In this document: positions 31,901-42,600 of the stretch, one piece after another | How positions within the stretch are numbered: position 1 is the stretch's first letter | Layout of the letters: each line of letters starts with the position of its first letter | NCBI GenBank assembly: GCA_958450365.1 | Contig: CAUEEP010000758.1 | Location: forward strand, 1,944,565-2,008,564 | Source of the DNA: Mesorhabditis belari | Taxonomy: Eukaryota; Nematoda; Chromadorea; Rhabditida; Rhabditidae | Direction: 5' to 3' | DNA: 64,000 nt | The notes under the pieces: generated by a model | What the model was told of the DNA's origin: nothing | Database searches by the model: none | What the model saw: only the letters and a program-made list of their open reading frames with translations | Translations under genes and position numbers: made by a program

Positions 31901-34878
31901 AAACCGCGGAGCACAAATTTTTAACGCTAAATCTCATTTGGGAATCATTTACAGAATAAAAGAGAAAACTGTGTAAACAGGCGAGGCGTTCTTTGTGCGC
32001 GCGCAAAATAGCTCGCTTCCTGGCACACGCTCCCGATAGATAGGTGGTCCCTTTCGATTTTAGGACTGTGGTGAGCGATCAAAAATTTCCCGGTCGGTCA
32101 ACAATTCTCGTTTAGCCCCGAACCGTTCCTTTTCCACTGCCATTTTTCGTTTCCTCGCCGTTTTGGATTGCTTTGATTTCTCCTTTGTTCTGTAAATGAT
32201 TCCCAAATGAGATTTACCTTTAAAAATGTGTCCCGGGGTTTTCAGGGTCGTAGAACCTATTGACGGAGTTTATTTTAATCTTTTGTCCCAATAAAAGTCC
32301 CAAAAGAATCGAATTGGCTTTGGGTTTCGGATATGATAGCTTTTCACAATGAAAAGACTCGGATTTTCGAGAAGAACCGATATTCTGAATTCTGTGAATT
32401 CTATAAGAAGGTGAAGTTCAATTCAATTCCGAAACCTGATCAACGAGGGGTAAACCGAGCGCGAATTTGGGCAACATCAAGCGAATCGTTTCTTCGCTGA
32501 GCTCCCGTTCGGAATGAATCCATCTAAAATAATATTTTATCTAAGCCAAATTTGCGTGCCTGTATTTTCAAAACTAGTGGCCCGATTTTGACGATTTTCG
32601 TGTGATTTTGTAGATACTTAAAGTGATTTTGCTAAGACTTACTTAGCAAGACGATACTTAAAGTGAAGTTACATATGGAAAAGGTAATTTCGTAAAAGCT
32701 ATGTAATTAGTTCGGATTCGGAGGCCTAAAAAGGTTAGCTCAGATTACGTTAGCCACGTCTGAATCCGAACTAATTTCATTTTTTTTTGATTAATTTAAC
32801 TTAACTTTTCCCACATGTAACTTCACTTTAAGAATCTACATGACTTACTCTACAAAATAAGCTATTGCTACGTTACTCTACGTTACTTTTGGTTCACATT
32901 TGAGTCACTAAAAAATAGCTTAGAAAAGTTTCGAAAAAATTTTCGGTCTAATAGAAAGTTATGTTGAACAAAATGCCATTTATTATACTTTAACTTATAG
33001 AGAATTCTTTTCTGCATCGAATGGTACCAAATTTGTAGAAGAAAATATGAATCCTGCGCGATTTTATGCAATTAGTTCGAGTTCGGACGTAACGTATCTA
33101 CCATAAATACTGTAATAGTACCCCACCCCCATAATGACGTTGCGAAGTATTGCGTAGTCTAGCTTTGAACGCGTTTTTCTCGACACTGGTTTATGCTATA
33201 ATGCGCGCTTGGGTATCAAAAAATAGCTGAAATTCAAGGCTATTTTTTGATACCAAAGACGCATTTTTTGAAAGTACGGACGCTTTGAAAAAAATTAAAT
33301 ACTAAAAACTTTCGACTACGCGACTGAACGAAGGGGGTGGGGGTACTATTACAGTATTTACGGTATCTTTTTCTAATAACTATAACGCCGTTCGTCTGTC
33401 CTGTCCGTCTGTCTGTTCGAGGCTTTCGGGCTTTTATTCGGGGAATTGAGGGTTGAAAATTCGGCTGAAAACTCCCATTTTAGGGTTTAAAAAATTCGCT
33501 GATTCCGAACCTGAAGTCCTTTTGTAAAAAACGTGATTTTCCGCCGAGTTATTCGAGTTTAATAAAATTTCCAACGGCTGCCCAATTTGAATTTCACGCC
33601 AAATTTGCATTTAAGAGGCGGAATTTAATGCAAATGTTACCAAAGTAGCCGCGTGGCGAATGCCGAGCACAGCTGGTAGAACAGGAAGTAAACTGAAATC
33701 TCACTTGAGGTTTTTCGGCGGGGATCCCGGCGGTCCGTAGTCGATTTTTATCGGCAACACGCCGCTCGTGTAGAAATGCCGAAAAAGGGGCCATTGATCG
33801 TTCGGAAATTGAAGGAAATTTATATAGAAATATATAGAAATACTATATTTTTTTTTACGATATAAAGATAGACAAATAAAGTAATGTCCTCAAAAACGTT
33901 TGCTTACTTCCGAAGTCCTCGGCATTGCCATTCGTCGCTTCTCGGGCGGCAATGACGTCGAACGGGTCAACGGTTTTGGCTCCGAGTTTTTCAACTCGAT
34001 TAGCAATTTCTAAACTTTTTTTTTGAATCATTCATAAATTTACAAAGAATAAATGATTACCCTAAAGTCGCAAGTATAAGTTCTGCTAGGCATTCGCATG
34101 CACCAATTGACGCTTTCACCGGTGCGGTGGAAGAAGATTTCTAACGCACAGAAATAGCTTTTTTTTTTTAAGTAACAAAATAAAGGAAACAAATCATTCG
34201 AGGATGACCGCCTTTTGCTTGATAACAGCTGTTAATCGGTTCGGGCATGCCTCCACTGCGGCCTCCGAATGTCAGTCTTATGGAGTCGCCTTCCATGCCT
34301 CTCGGCCAAAGTCTTCTTCAAGGTCAAAGAGCAGCATTGCCTCTAAGATTGCCCAAATGGAAATGTCCAACACATCGGTCCGGTGATGTTTCGAGGCACA
34401 TAACATCCTAGTGATCACTGAGGGAAAGTTGACCACACACGTCCTGAAGTCTTCCTCGTGTGAGCGGGAGGCAATTATGCAAGTTTATATAAGAATAAAG
34501 AACGTAAAAACCCAACAAAAAAGGGGGCAAAATAATAAAAGCAGTTTGGAAAGCGGAAAACTTTGTTGCAATAATTATGACGCACCCTGTATAAATTTAC
34601 AAACATTAAATGATTATAAGGAATGAAAAATTTCAAATTTAAACCCGCCTCACTCATGTCAGAGATTCCGTTTCTCCCAGCCGGTGTGATTTCTGAAATG
34701 AGAAGTTGAGAAAGGTATTTGGTTAGCTGGTAGAGCAGAAAGTACTTCATATCAAAAGCCTTAACAAATCTAATATCTAATATCTAAAGCTATTCAGCTA
34801 AACAATTGCCTCACTTTCTTTTCTCCTCCTCGAGAAATGGGCCGAGTTTCGGCGTCGTGTCGACACTTCTGCAGCCAT
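28949..34878 (-). CDS. PACRG: PACRG-family microtubule inner protein
   Basis: Ten exons: 34878-34815, 34692-34645, 34009-33908, about 33811-33705, 32523-32436, 31761-31672, 31053-30985, 30253-30187, 30085-30011, 29043-28949. All junctions keep frame except exon 3 to 4, where I find no AG in the right phase. The ATG follows a TTTCAG acceptor by 18 bp. Identity rests on blocks that match PACRG in order: FRHFYTSGVLPIKIDYG, ELSEETIRLMLPKFALGLPL, PYRFVAERGFVDLLNFA, GVGPALVPFYRQLLPPL, LERDIG, and the C-terminal NGGPNAYTNIKYVLPTYESC. The N-terminal 70 residues are basic and unlike PACRG. PACRG is an alpha-helical repeat protein that bridges protofilaments at the inner junction of axonemal doublet microtubules; in nematodes expression would be expected in ciliated sensory neurons. 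Intron 7 contains a duplicate of exon 8 sequence. Other introns carry MITEs and a ~530 bp insertion. Confidence 0.9.
29575..29810. repeat. CAGACGGA minisatellite and relatives
   Basis: Repeats of GACGGACAGACGGACAGA with variants run from about 29578 to 29690, and a shorter block lies near 29790. A preceding phrase, TTTTTGCCAATGGCTGCGCA, occurs before both blocks, so a larger unit has been duplicated. Confidence 0.85.
30225..30810 (-). repeat. direct repeat duplicating part of PACRG exon 8
   Basis: About 100 bp beginning GATAGAAGGGCACCAGTGCC at 30210 recurs at 30701, including the exon 8 sequence for GVGPALVPFY, its acceptor and adjoining intron (GAAATCAGCTTTGCATCGAG). The second copy loses the donor end of the exon in an AT repeat. 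Between the copies lie a shorter partial copy near 30320 and an element resembling that at 49478-49707. Confidence 0.85.
30405..30642. mobile_element. degraded copy of a small inverted-repeat element
   Basis: The phrases GTAACTCCCTTGTCTTTACC and TATCATATTTCATTGTCCA match the element at 49478-49707. The left end has instead TAGGTTGATGAAAAAGATCG, recalling the end of the element at 22008. It lies in PACRG intron 7. Confidence 0.55.
31178..31403. repeat. long palindromic MITE copy, PACRG intron 6
   Basis: The ends TTACCGTAAGTACTGTAATA and TATTACAATATTTATGGTA and the central CAAAAATAGCCCTGAATTTC mark it as a family member. The interior is shortened relative to the copies at 52433 and 54214. Confidence 0.8.
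32600..32850. repeat. palindromic element in PACRG intron 4
   Basis: The arms ACTTAAAGTGAAGTTACAT and ATGTAACTTCACTTTAAG, and GTAATTAGTTCGGATTCGG and CTGAATCCGAACTAATT, are inverted over about 230 bp. Confidence 0.75.
33098..33365. repeat. long palindromic MITE copy, PACRG intron 4
   Basis: It contains the family ends CATAAATACTGTAATAGTAC and GTACTATTACAGTATTTACGG, and the paired GGTATCAAAAAATAGCTG and GGCTATTTTTTGATACC centre. Confidence 0.85.
34034..34616. mobile_element. ~530 bp insertion with 26-bp flanking direct repeats
   Basis: ATAAATTTACAAAGAATAAA plus TGATTA (34034-34059) recurs as ATAAATTTACAAACATTAAA plus TGATTA (34591-34616), 24 of 26 positions identical, as for a target-site duplication. 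The insert starts CCCTAAAGTCGCAAGTATAAG and is related over most of its length to 61857-62380. It lies in PACRG intron 2. Confidence 0.65.
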
Positions 34879-35330
34879 TTTTCAAATGGGAAAAGTGCTG
34901 AAATAGTTGAAATAGTTGAAATAATTGAAATATAATAAAAATCTATGTAATAATATATTTTAAAGCTAAAATGAAGCTATATTTGAGTTGAATAACGAAT
35001 TCATTTATCGCTTTCATCTATCGCGAATTCATCTATCGCTTCCTCTTTGCAAAAAGCGAGAAGCCCCTTTTGAAGAGGTGGGGAAAGTCACGCGAGATCA
35101 ATCCCTTCCATCTTCATCTTCAATTCTTTTTTTTGGCTTCTTTTCGGGTTTTTTTTGAAGATTATACAGATTACACAAGAAAATAAGGTTTCTTGTTGGA
35201 AAATATGGAAATGTGGGGGCTACTTAGGGGTTTTGATTGATTGTGACACTCGGGTAACAAAGTATTGGCCTTTTGTGGTAATTGGACTTATTTTAGCCGT
35301 ACTATCGGAGAAGATGAGCTTATGGAAAAT

Positions 35331-35592
35331 TTTGGATGACGAAAAATAGACATTACGTCTATTTTTCGTCATCCAAAATCCGGAATCCACTGTCTCCAAT
35401 CCAGACCCAGTAGACATGGAAAAATTCCAATCCGAACCCAATTCCACCTTCGTTTTCTTGGCCGATTGCTCTGAAATTCTGCATACAAATAGAAATTGAC
35501 ATTTTCAGTTTGTAGACAAAATTCCAGGGCAATCGACCAAGAGACAGCTGAGAAAATGAAGGTGGAATTAGGTTCGGGTTGGAATTTTCCCA
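35331..35592. repeat. inverted repeats including a perfect 22-bp-arm hairpin
   Basis: GGATGACGAAAAATAGA and TCTATTTTTCGTCATCC flank a seven-base loop at 35350-35356, within 22-bp perfect arms. Further right, CCGAACCCAATTCCACCTTC near 35430 and GAAGGTGGAATTAGGTTCGG near 35570 form a second, wider inverted pair. Confidence 0.8.
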
Positions 35593-36167
35593 TGTTTAGT
35601 AGCTAGAAATACGTTTCGAAGAAGTAAAACTGGCTCAGAGTCCAACAAATTGATTGCGAGCAATCTCTTGATTTTGAATTTTATATGAGGAGTGGCAAAA
35701 AAAAGAGTGAAGTGCCCTTTGACCGTCCCGGGAGGGGAGGAGCTCCCCCTCTCCGAAGACGTGCCTTCTTTAAAAAAAATACATTTATTCAGACGAATAA
35801 TGTGGTGTACCAAAAATACACAAGCACAACCCATACGCCTTAAATGTGGGAAAGAAAAAAACCCATATACATGGGAAAAAAGCTGCCGTTGAGATAGAGC
35901 TATCAGAGTTAGGAAGTGGATTGATGGGGTGGCGAATCATTTACAGAATAAAAGAGAAAACTGTGTAAACTGGCGAGGCGTTCTTTGTGCGCGCGCAAAA
36001 TCGCTCGCTTTCTGGCGCAGGCTCCCGATAGATAGGTGTTCTTTTTTTGGAACCGAAAAATGAAACTATCCGGTTTCGCTCGATCCGTTTTCGCATTTGA
36101 TGATTGCTTTGGAGATTTTTGTAAAATGACAGGAATAAGGAGTAAGGCTCAATCTTGGCGGCATCGC

Positions 36168-36247
36168 AACACGTGTTGGTGTAGCAGTAAAGCCTGGTAA
36201 GCGGATTCGGGTTGAAGGGTCGGGGGTTCGAATCCCGGTGCCGACCC
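36168..36247 (+). repeat. tRNA-like module with a pairing acceptor stem
   Basis: Starting GTTGGTGTAGCAGTAAAGC and ending GGGGGTTCGAATCCCGGTGCCGACCC-like sequence, it has a perfect B box and T-arm. GTTGGTG can pair with TGCCGAC if G-U pairs are allowed. The D-arm and anticodon arm are abnormal, so it is probably not a working tRNA. It lies next to a dispersed-repeat copy. Confidence 0.55.
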
Positions 36248-36508
36248 AATAACAGAATTGGAGTGTCCAAGTAAAGTAAAATCAGCGACGTTTTCACCTC
36301 CTTATTGACATGTCATGGTAAAAGGTGTTGCAGAATCTTTGGCACCAAGACCTTGCTGAACTATTATGAGTCGATATTCGAAACAACATCGTTTATGATG
36401 TTCTGCAAATCGAACATTTACACAATGGTACCATTGCAAGGTAAACAATTTGATTAATAACCAATTCTCATTGGTTCTCACAAAGATCGACCCATTTTAA
36501 ATGACTTG

Positions 36509-37008
36509 ATGTGATCAAATCGGACAAATGAATGCAGAGATCGTCCACTCGATTCCCCAAATCTCTTTATCCCAAAATTTCCCCTTTTTATTTCACTCCA
36601 ACACTTTTAATTGCTCAAAATGAAACTTGTTTCAAAAAAAATTGGTTTCTGTGATTGACAATATTCAACCCTTTTTTCTGGCACAATGAATCTTGAGCGG
36701 AAATTTTTTCGGTTCTGATTTTGAACCGGGAAATTTCCAAGAAATTTCCCACCACGTGACCTTCTCGGCGAGTTCATTCGAATTGACGACTCATAAAAAA
36801 ATCCGCAAAAAAAGATTCAAACCAAAAATTTTGTCTTTTTTTTTAAAAAAAAGAGAAGATAGCCGATTTAAACTTTTGAATTTTTTCTTTTTGAGCAATT
36901 AAAAATGTTGGAGTGAAATAAAAAAGGGGAAATTTTGGGATAAAGAGATTTGGGGGAAAGGAGTGGACGATCTCTGCATTCATTTGTCCGATTTGATCAC
37001 ATCAACTC
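36509..37008. repeat. 500-bp palindromic element
   Basis: The left end TGATGTGATCAAATCGGACA and the right end TGTCCGATTTGATCACATCA are inverted. The arms continue through CAGAGATCGTCCACTC / GAGTGGACGATCTCTG and AAATTTCCCC / GGGGAAATTT. The centre carries no repeat or open frame of note. Confidence 0.85.
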
Positions 37009-37379
37009 GAATTTCGGCTACTTTTTATCTTTTCTTTACTTGAATCTAGGAATCAGGGTTTAAGAAGTCAAAAATCAACACTACTCTAGGATAAGTGATA
37101 GCAAATTTTCCTTGGTTACTGTAAAACCCTATCCTGTCTCACTATCGTACTAAAGAATCGACAAATTTTGAAAAATAACCAGACTTCTCGACAAGATAAA
37201 GTCAACAAGACTGGATCCAGTCTATAGTATTCCTATCGTACCGAATAATTGATAAGAATGGAAAAACTTTCAGCTGACTTTCAAACTCTTCCCTTAAAGC
37301 TAAAGAATGTTAGCGCTAAGCTTTCCTTTAAACTCTGTGCTTAAAATTTCTCCAATTCTCAATGTTTCAACTTTTCTAA

Positions 37380-38024
37380 CTAGGGAACGTCGCCAGGTGT
37401 CCGTGATCTTTTAAAACGAGAGCAACTCCATCTTCTAGAATCGACTATGCTGATTACGAATCCGTTTTCAGTTTTTGAAACTCGAAATCTGTAACGCGAG
37501 AGATCTGGGTCAGAAGTTTTAGGCCTCCTTACTTGAGTTCGTTTTTCGCAGCGAAGTCTAGCAACGTGGTGCATTGCTCAATGCTGTCGACTACGTCTTC
37601 AAAGCATCCTGGTTCAAACCCCTCCTCGGCCATCTGGCAGATTAAAAAAAGCCAAAAGAAATTGGCCGAGGAGGGGACCGAACCAGGCTTTGCTGCCGAC
37701 TAGGTGCTTTGAACACCTAGTCGACAGCATTGAGCAATGCACCACGTTGCTAGTTGACTTCGCTGTGGAAAATGAACTCAAGCAGCGAGGCCTAAAACTT
37801 GTGACCCAGATACCTCGCGCTACAGATTTCGAGTTTCAAAAACTGAAAACGGATTCGTAATCAGCATAGTCGATTCTAGAAGATGGAGTTGCTCTCGTTT
37901 TAAAAGATCACGGATACCTGGTGACGTTTAGAAAGTTGAAAAGTTAGAAAGTTGAAACATTGAGAGTTGGAGAGATTTTAAAAGTATCACTGGCGTTTTA
38001 AAAGGATCACTGGCGACGTTCCCT
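37380..38024. repeat. 640-bp palindromic element with tRNA-like pieces
   Basis: The left end AGGGAACGTCGCCAGGTGTC is inverted at the right end (GGCGACGTTCCCT), and the arms match over about 250 bp (for example CTAGAATCGACTATGCTGAT and its inverse). Near the centre, GGTTCAAACCCCTCCTCGGCC and its inverted partner resemble a tRNA T-arm. Confidence 0.85.
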
Positions 38025-38587
38025 AATAAGAGACCAAGTGTTGCAAGGAAAATACGATAACCTAAGGCTTTAGTTAAAAGATTTTTGGAATTTTTACTCA
38101 CTCTATTGAGCATAAAGGATCAATATCACACGTCATTTCCATTGATGTCTGATTGCGGGCGGTAAGTGAGACTGAGCGACTTTTTGACAAATAGAAAGTG
38201 ATCTCGTTGTTTTCTCATTGTCATTCTCATTGTTCGCGCAATTTCTCGCTTCCTCTTTGGCAAAGAGTTTACAACTAAAAGGAGAATAAAGGAGAGTCTA
38301 GATCTCTAACGAAATCAACTCTCTTTCTACTGTCAACTGTCAACTCTTTCTACGAAATCAACTGCTCGTATCGCACAGTACACAGTACAGTGCATATAAA
38401 CGGTCATTATAAATATGATACATTAAAACGTGCTTTTTTTTGTTTACCCCAATCCTGCATTGAAATGAAATAAGAGATGAGATCTACCTTTTCATTGACA
38501 TGATCATCCTTTATAGCTTTATGAAGTTCTAAATATTATTTTTATAATATTATTATCATAACGTTATTATCAGATTTCTTTTCTTTC

Positions 38588-38752
38588 CCTAATTTCCATT
38601 TGATTTACATTTGATTTCCATTTGATTTCCATTTGAGTTCCATTTGATTTCCATTTCGTTTCCATTTCGTTTCCATTTGATTTCCATTTAGTTTCCATTT
38701 CGTTTCCATTTTGTTTCCATTTGATTTCCATTTCATCTCCATTTCATTTCCG
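38588..38752. repeat. 12-bp minisatellite TTTCCATTTGAT
   Basis: About fourteen copies of TTTCCATTTGAT/TTTCCATTTCGT run head to tail. Confidence 0.9.
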
Positions 38753-39691
38753 TTTGTCACTCCAATCATTGTCAATTCTCGAAATTTATCTGGAAACTTT
38801 TGTTTCCATTTTTCAACGTTTCGAGAAATTTTCGCCATGTGATTTTTCCAAAATCCCATCTTTCCATTCTCTCATGAGAGGTCTTCTCTTGCAATTTTTA
38901 TCAGATTTCCTTTCAAGTTCCAATTGGGTACAGTGGGATTCGTTGATCGCTCTATCGATGTATTTGTACAGTACATATTGAGTTCAACGCGCAAAGGAAA
39001 CGCCGATTTCTGGCCGATTAGATTCCCTTTTTCCCAGCCTTTTAGACTGAGTAAGTAGTCGTACGGTAGTAAAATTTAAGCCAATACTTCTGGGTTTTTC
39101 ACTCACTGAGAGCTTAGCTTAAAACAAGGCTTCAAAGCTACTGTAATCCAGAATACGATAGCTTTTTCGAAAGAGTTTCTTTTAGAAAACTAAGCTAAAC
39201 TTTTGAGTGCAGGTGGAACTCAAGATTCTTCAAAAGTTTCCTTTTTGTACGTTAAAGTACTTTTTTCAAACAATCTTCTTTCTTATTGGCGATCAAGGCC
39301 GAGGCGATAAATCTCTTACCTAAAAAAATCGGGAAATCTTTTTGAATTTCATCAATTTTGCGATCTTTCAGACTAGTGATTTGCTTGTTTTATTTAGGAT
39401 TCATTTAGGCTTCATTTAGACTTCAAGGGGGGGGGTAGGGAGGTCGGGGTCAATCCAAGTAAAAGCTTTCCCACTAAGTGGGTTTTTCACAACATTTGGG
39501 TAATAGGGTAAGGGAAGGGCGTGCTTTTGTTTTAGACCGTTTGTCTTTTGTCCGGGAAATTTAGACTTCATTTAGGCTTCATTTAAGGTCCATTTAGGAT
39601 TCATTTAGGCTTCATTTAAGCTTCATTCTTCATTTATTTTATTTGATTTGCTTTAGGTTTAATTTATTTAGAAATTTAGGGTGAAAAAGTG

Positions 39692-42600
39692 ATGAGCACT
39701 CGAAAAGTGTCCAAGGCCTCCAATTCACCGCCTGATCTCAAAGAGCACAGTCCGGTCAGTGAACAACTTTAGAGCATGATCCCAGTTGTAAAAAAAACTA
39801 TAGTTAGTGGAACGGATGACCTTTTGGCCTAGTGTGAACTGGCTTAATTTTCGGCTGGCTTGCTACCTTGATTTATGAGCTCGCTGATCAAAAGCAGCTA
39901 AATCTTTTGGCTTTTGACTAGCCCAGCGACAGTAAAGCCAATTTTGGCATTATTTTCAAAAAAAATAGCTCACTTTTTTGTGAGTTTGACATTTAGATGT
40001 GTCACTTGCAATTAGAGAAGCCGTTTCAGACTAAATTTAGTTTTTTTTCAAGTACTGTTTCCAGTAAAACACTAATTTGAATCAAATTTTCTCCTTTTCT
40101 AAGTTTTCCATAGAAAATTTAAAGAAATTCTTTTTATAAAAAAGAAAAAATGAATTAAAATCATTAAATTCGATAAAAAGAAACGTTCATTTTATTATTT
40201 TGATCGTATTTTTCTTTTTCTTTCCCCGTCTCACCCATAAATTTCATTGAAAAAGACGGGATAAAGACGAGAAATCGAAAATTAAAAAGAGACAAAATTG
40301 ATTTAAACAACAAAAAATAAAAGATATTCTCTATTATTTTTAAATTTTAGAAGATGAACGGTAAGGGACGAAAGCGGCTCAACAGCGAGATTTCTGATGG
40401 GCTCGAGTACAGCAAAAAGGTGCATTTCGATGCCATTTCAATGCGATTTTTTGCTGACATTTATTAGAATTATCTTATAGATAAAAATCTTATAAAAAAA
40501 TATCTTATAGATCCGTCAATTCCAAGCGAAGCTCGCCGCCGAGCAGGAAAAGATCAACGCGGCGATGGGCCCGCTGGCCGAGGCCGACAAAATTGATTGT
40601 AAATTCTAAAATATTTTAAAAGATTACTGTAATTATTAGATTATTTGAAGAATTTTGGTTATTTATGTTTAAATAAGGATTCGGTTAAATCCCTGAAGCC
40701 TGGAAGCTGACTGGACAGTCTTGTTCTATGGACTTTTCATGAGCTAGGTCTGATCTTAGTCTTATAAGGGAATGGTTTTAGCTCAAAGTTCGGAATCGAC
40801 TGGAAAAACAGTGCATAAAATAGAATCAGCAATGCCGAACAAAACGCCACAAAAATTAGCCACTAATTGCCACGGAAACGCGAGGAATCTGGCATGCAAA
40901 ATCGAAATTCAAAACTGATTCCTTTATAAGGCTTCTCTCGCTGCCGGCCAGAGATGGGCTCGTGGCCTAGTGGATTCCGCGGTTTCTCGCATTTGAACTG
41001 AACGCATTTGAACACGGACTAATAGCCACGGAAATGCGAGAAACCGTGGAATCCATTAGGCCACGAGCTCATCTCTATCGATCGATCGGCAGCGAGAGAA
41101 GCCTTATAAAGGAATCAGTTTTGAATTTCGATTTTGCATGCCAGATTCCTCGCGTTTTCGTGGCTATTAGCGGCGAATTTTTGTGGCGTTTTGTTCGGCA
41201 TTGCTGATTCTATGTTATGCACTGTTTTTCCAGTCGATTCCGAACTTTTAGCTAAGACCATTCCCTTGTTAGTCTGATCTGATCACTCTTTCTTTCTTCT
41301 TTTCTTCCTCTTGTCTTTCCCTCTTTCTTTTGGAAAGCTAAGGTGCCAGCTAGCTCAGTGGTTGGAGTAATTGCCTGGAAAGCTTGGAAAGCAAAAAAAA
41401 ACTCAAGGGTTCAATTCCCTCTCCGAAAATCTTTCTTTGCCATTCCTTATTACTTATTCCTTCCTTAAAATCTTCCTTAAAATCTTCCTTATTTTCCTTT
41501 CTTATCCAATCTTTTATCAGATAAATAACTGCAGCTAAATGTAATATGTTTTCAGTGAAAAGAGAAGAATCCTATTCATCCGGACTTCCTTTAGTTCTCG
41601 GTAAATGGATAGATTCGTGTTCTTTGTGCTCGAATTTTCATAAACATATCCTTTCTGGTGCGCTCTTTTTCTCAAGAAAATTGGGGATTGGGCGTCAGAA
41701 TGGCGAGCATAAAGTACATTCAAAGGATAATCGGTCAATAATTTTCATAGACGGACTTATTGTTAATACCGACCCAGTTATTTATATTATTTTTAACCAT
41801 TATTAATACTAATATTTTATTATAGAAAGTCAACGATTGCTAACATTTTTGAAATTTTTTTTTCTTGTCAATAGTAAGAGAAAAGATCCCCACTTTTTGC
41901 GTACTTTGATTAAGATTTAATCAAATTTCTAGACGACGATGAAAATCTGGTGATTCCTGATCCAGACTGTGATCCCGAACATCCAAGAACGGTGACATTC
42001 TCGGATATCTCGACGGCCATGTTCAATATCAAAGTGGGAATCACTCACACGCCGTGCACGGTTCGTTGAAAAATGGCTAACCAGAATTGTTGCAAAAGCT
42101 AACACTCTCGATATACAAGCTCCTATACGGTTCCAATATGATTCCAATACGGTTCCAGTACGGTTCCAATACGGTTCTTTTTAGATCCAAGACGGTTCCA
42201 ATACGGTTCCAATACGGTTCCAATACGGTTCCAATACGGTTCCAATATGGTTCCAATACGGTTGCAATACGGTTCTTTTTAGATCCAATACGGTTCCAAT
42301 ACGGTTCCCATACGGTTCCAATACGGTTCCAATACGGTTCCAATACGGTTCCAATACGGTTCCAATACGGTTCCAATATGGTTCCAATACGGTTCCAATA
42401 CGGTTCTCTTTAGATCCAATACGGTTCAAAGCAAATCTTGTAGATTCATTTTCTTTTTCAATCAAACACGAAACGGTTTGGAAATAAAATTTTTGAGAAA
42501 TTCTTGCGTTCAATTGAATCATTTTACTTCACTTCACTCTGTGACGTCGATCCCATTTTTAAGCAACCAGTGCAACTAAAAGATGAGTGAAATTCGACTG

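Larger units (their letters stand above)
34879..39691. other. 4.8 kb intergenic stretch filled with inverted repeats
   Basis: This is the shared upstream region of the minus-strand PACRG gene and the plus-strand ammonia-lyase gene. I see no exons. It holds a perfect hairpin (35331-35380) inside a larger inverted region to about 35592, a copy of a dispersed repeat (35930-36060), a tRNA-like module (36168-36247), two large palindromes (36509-37008 and 37380-38024) and a 12-bp minisatellite (38588-38752). Promoters must lie here but cannot be placed. Confidence 0.6.

Noticed and set aside
38605..38859. Met/Lys/Trp/Asn repeat frame
   Set aside because: Translation of the 12-bp TTTCCATTTGAT minisatellite.
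42077..42522. Open frames over 95 codons on both strands with VPIRFQYGSNT or EPYWNRIGT repeats
   Set aside because: They are the translation of an 11-bp minisatellite; a unit not divisible by three with no stop in any frame keeps all frames open.
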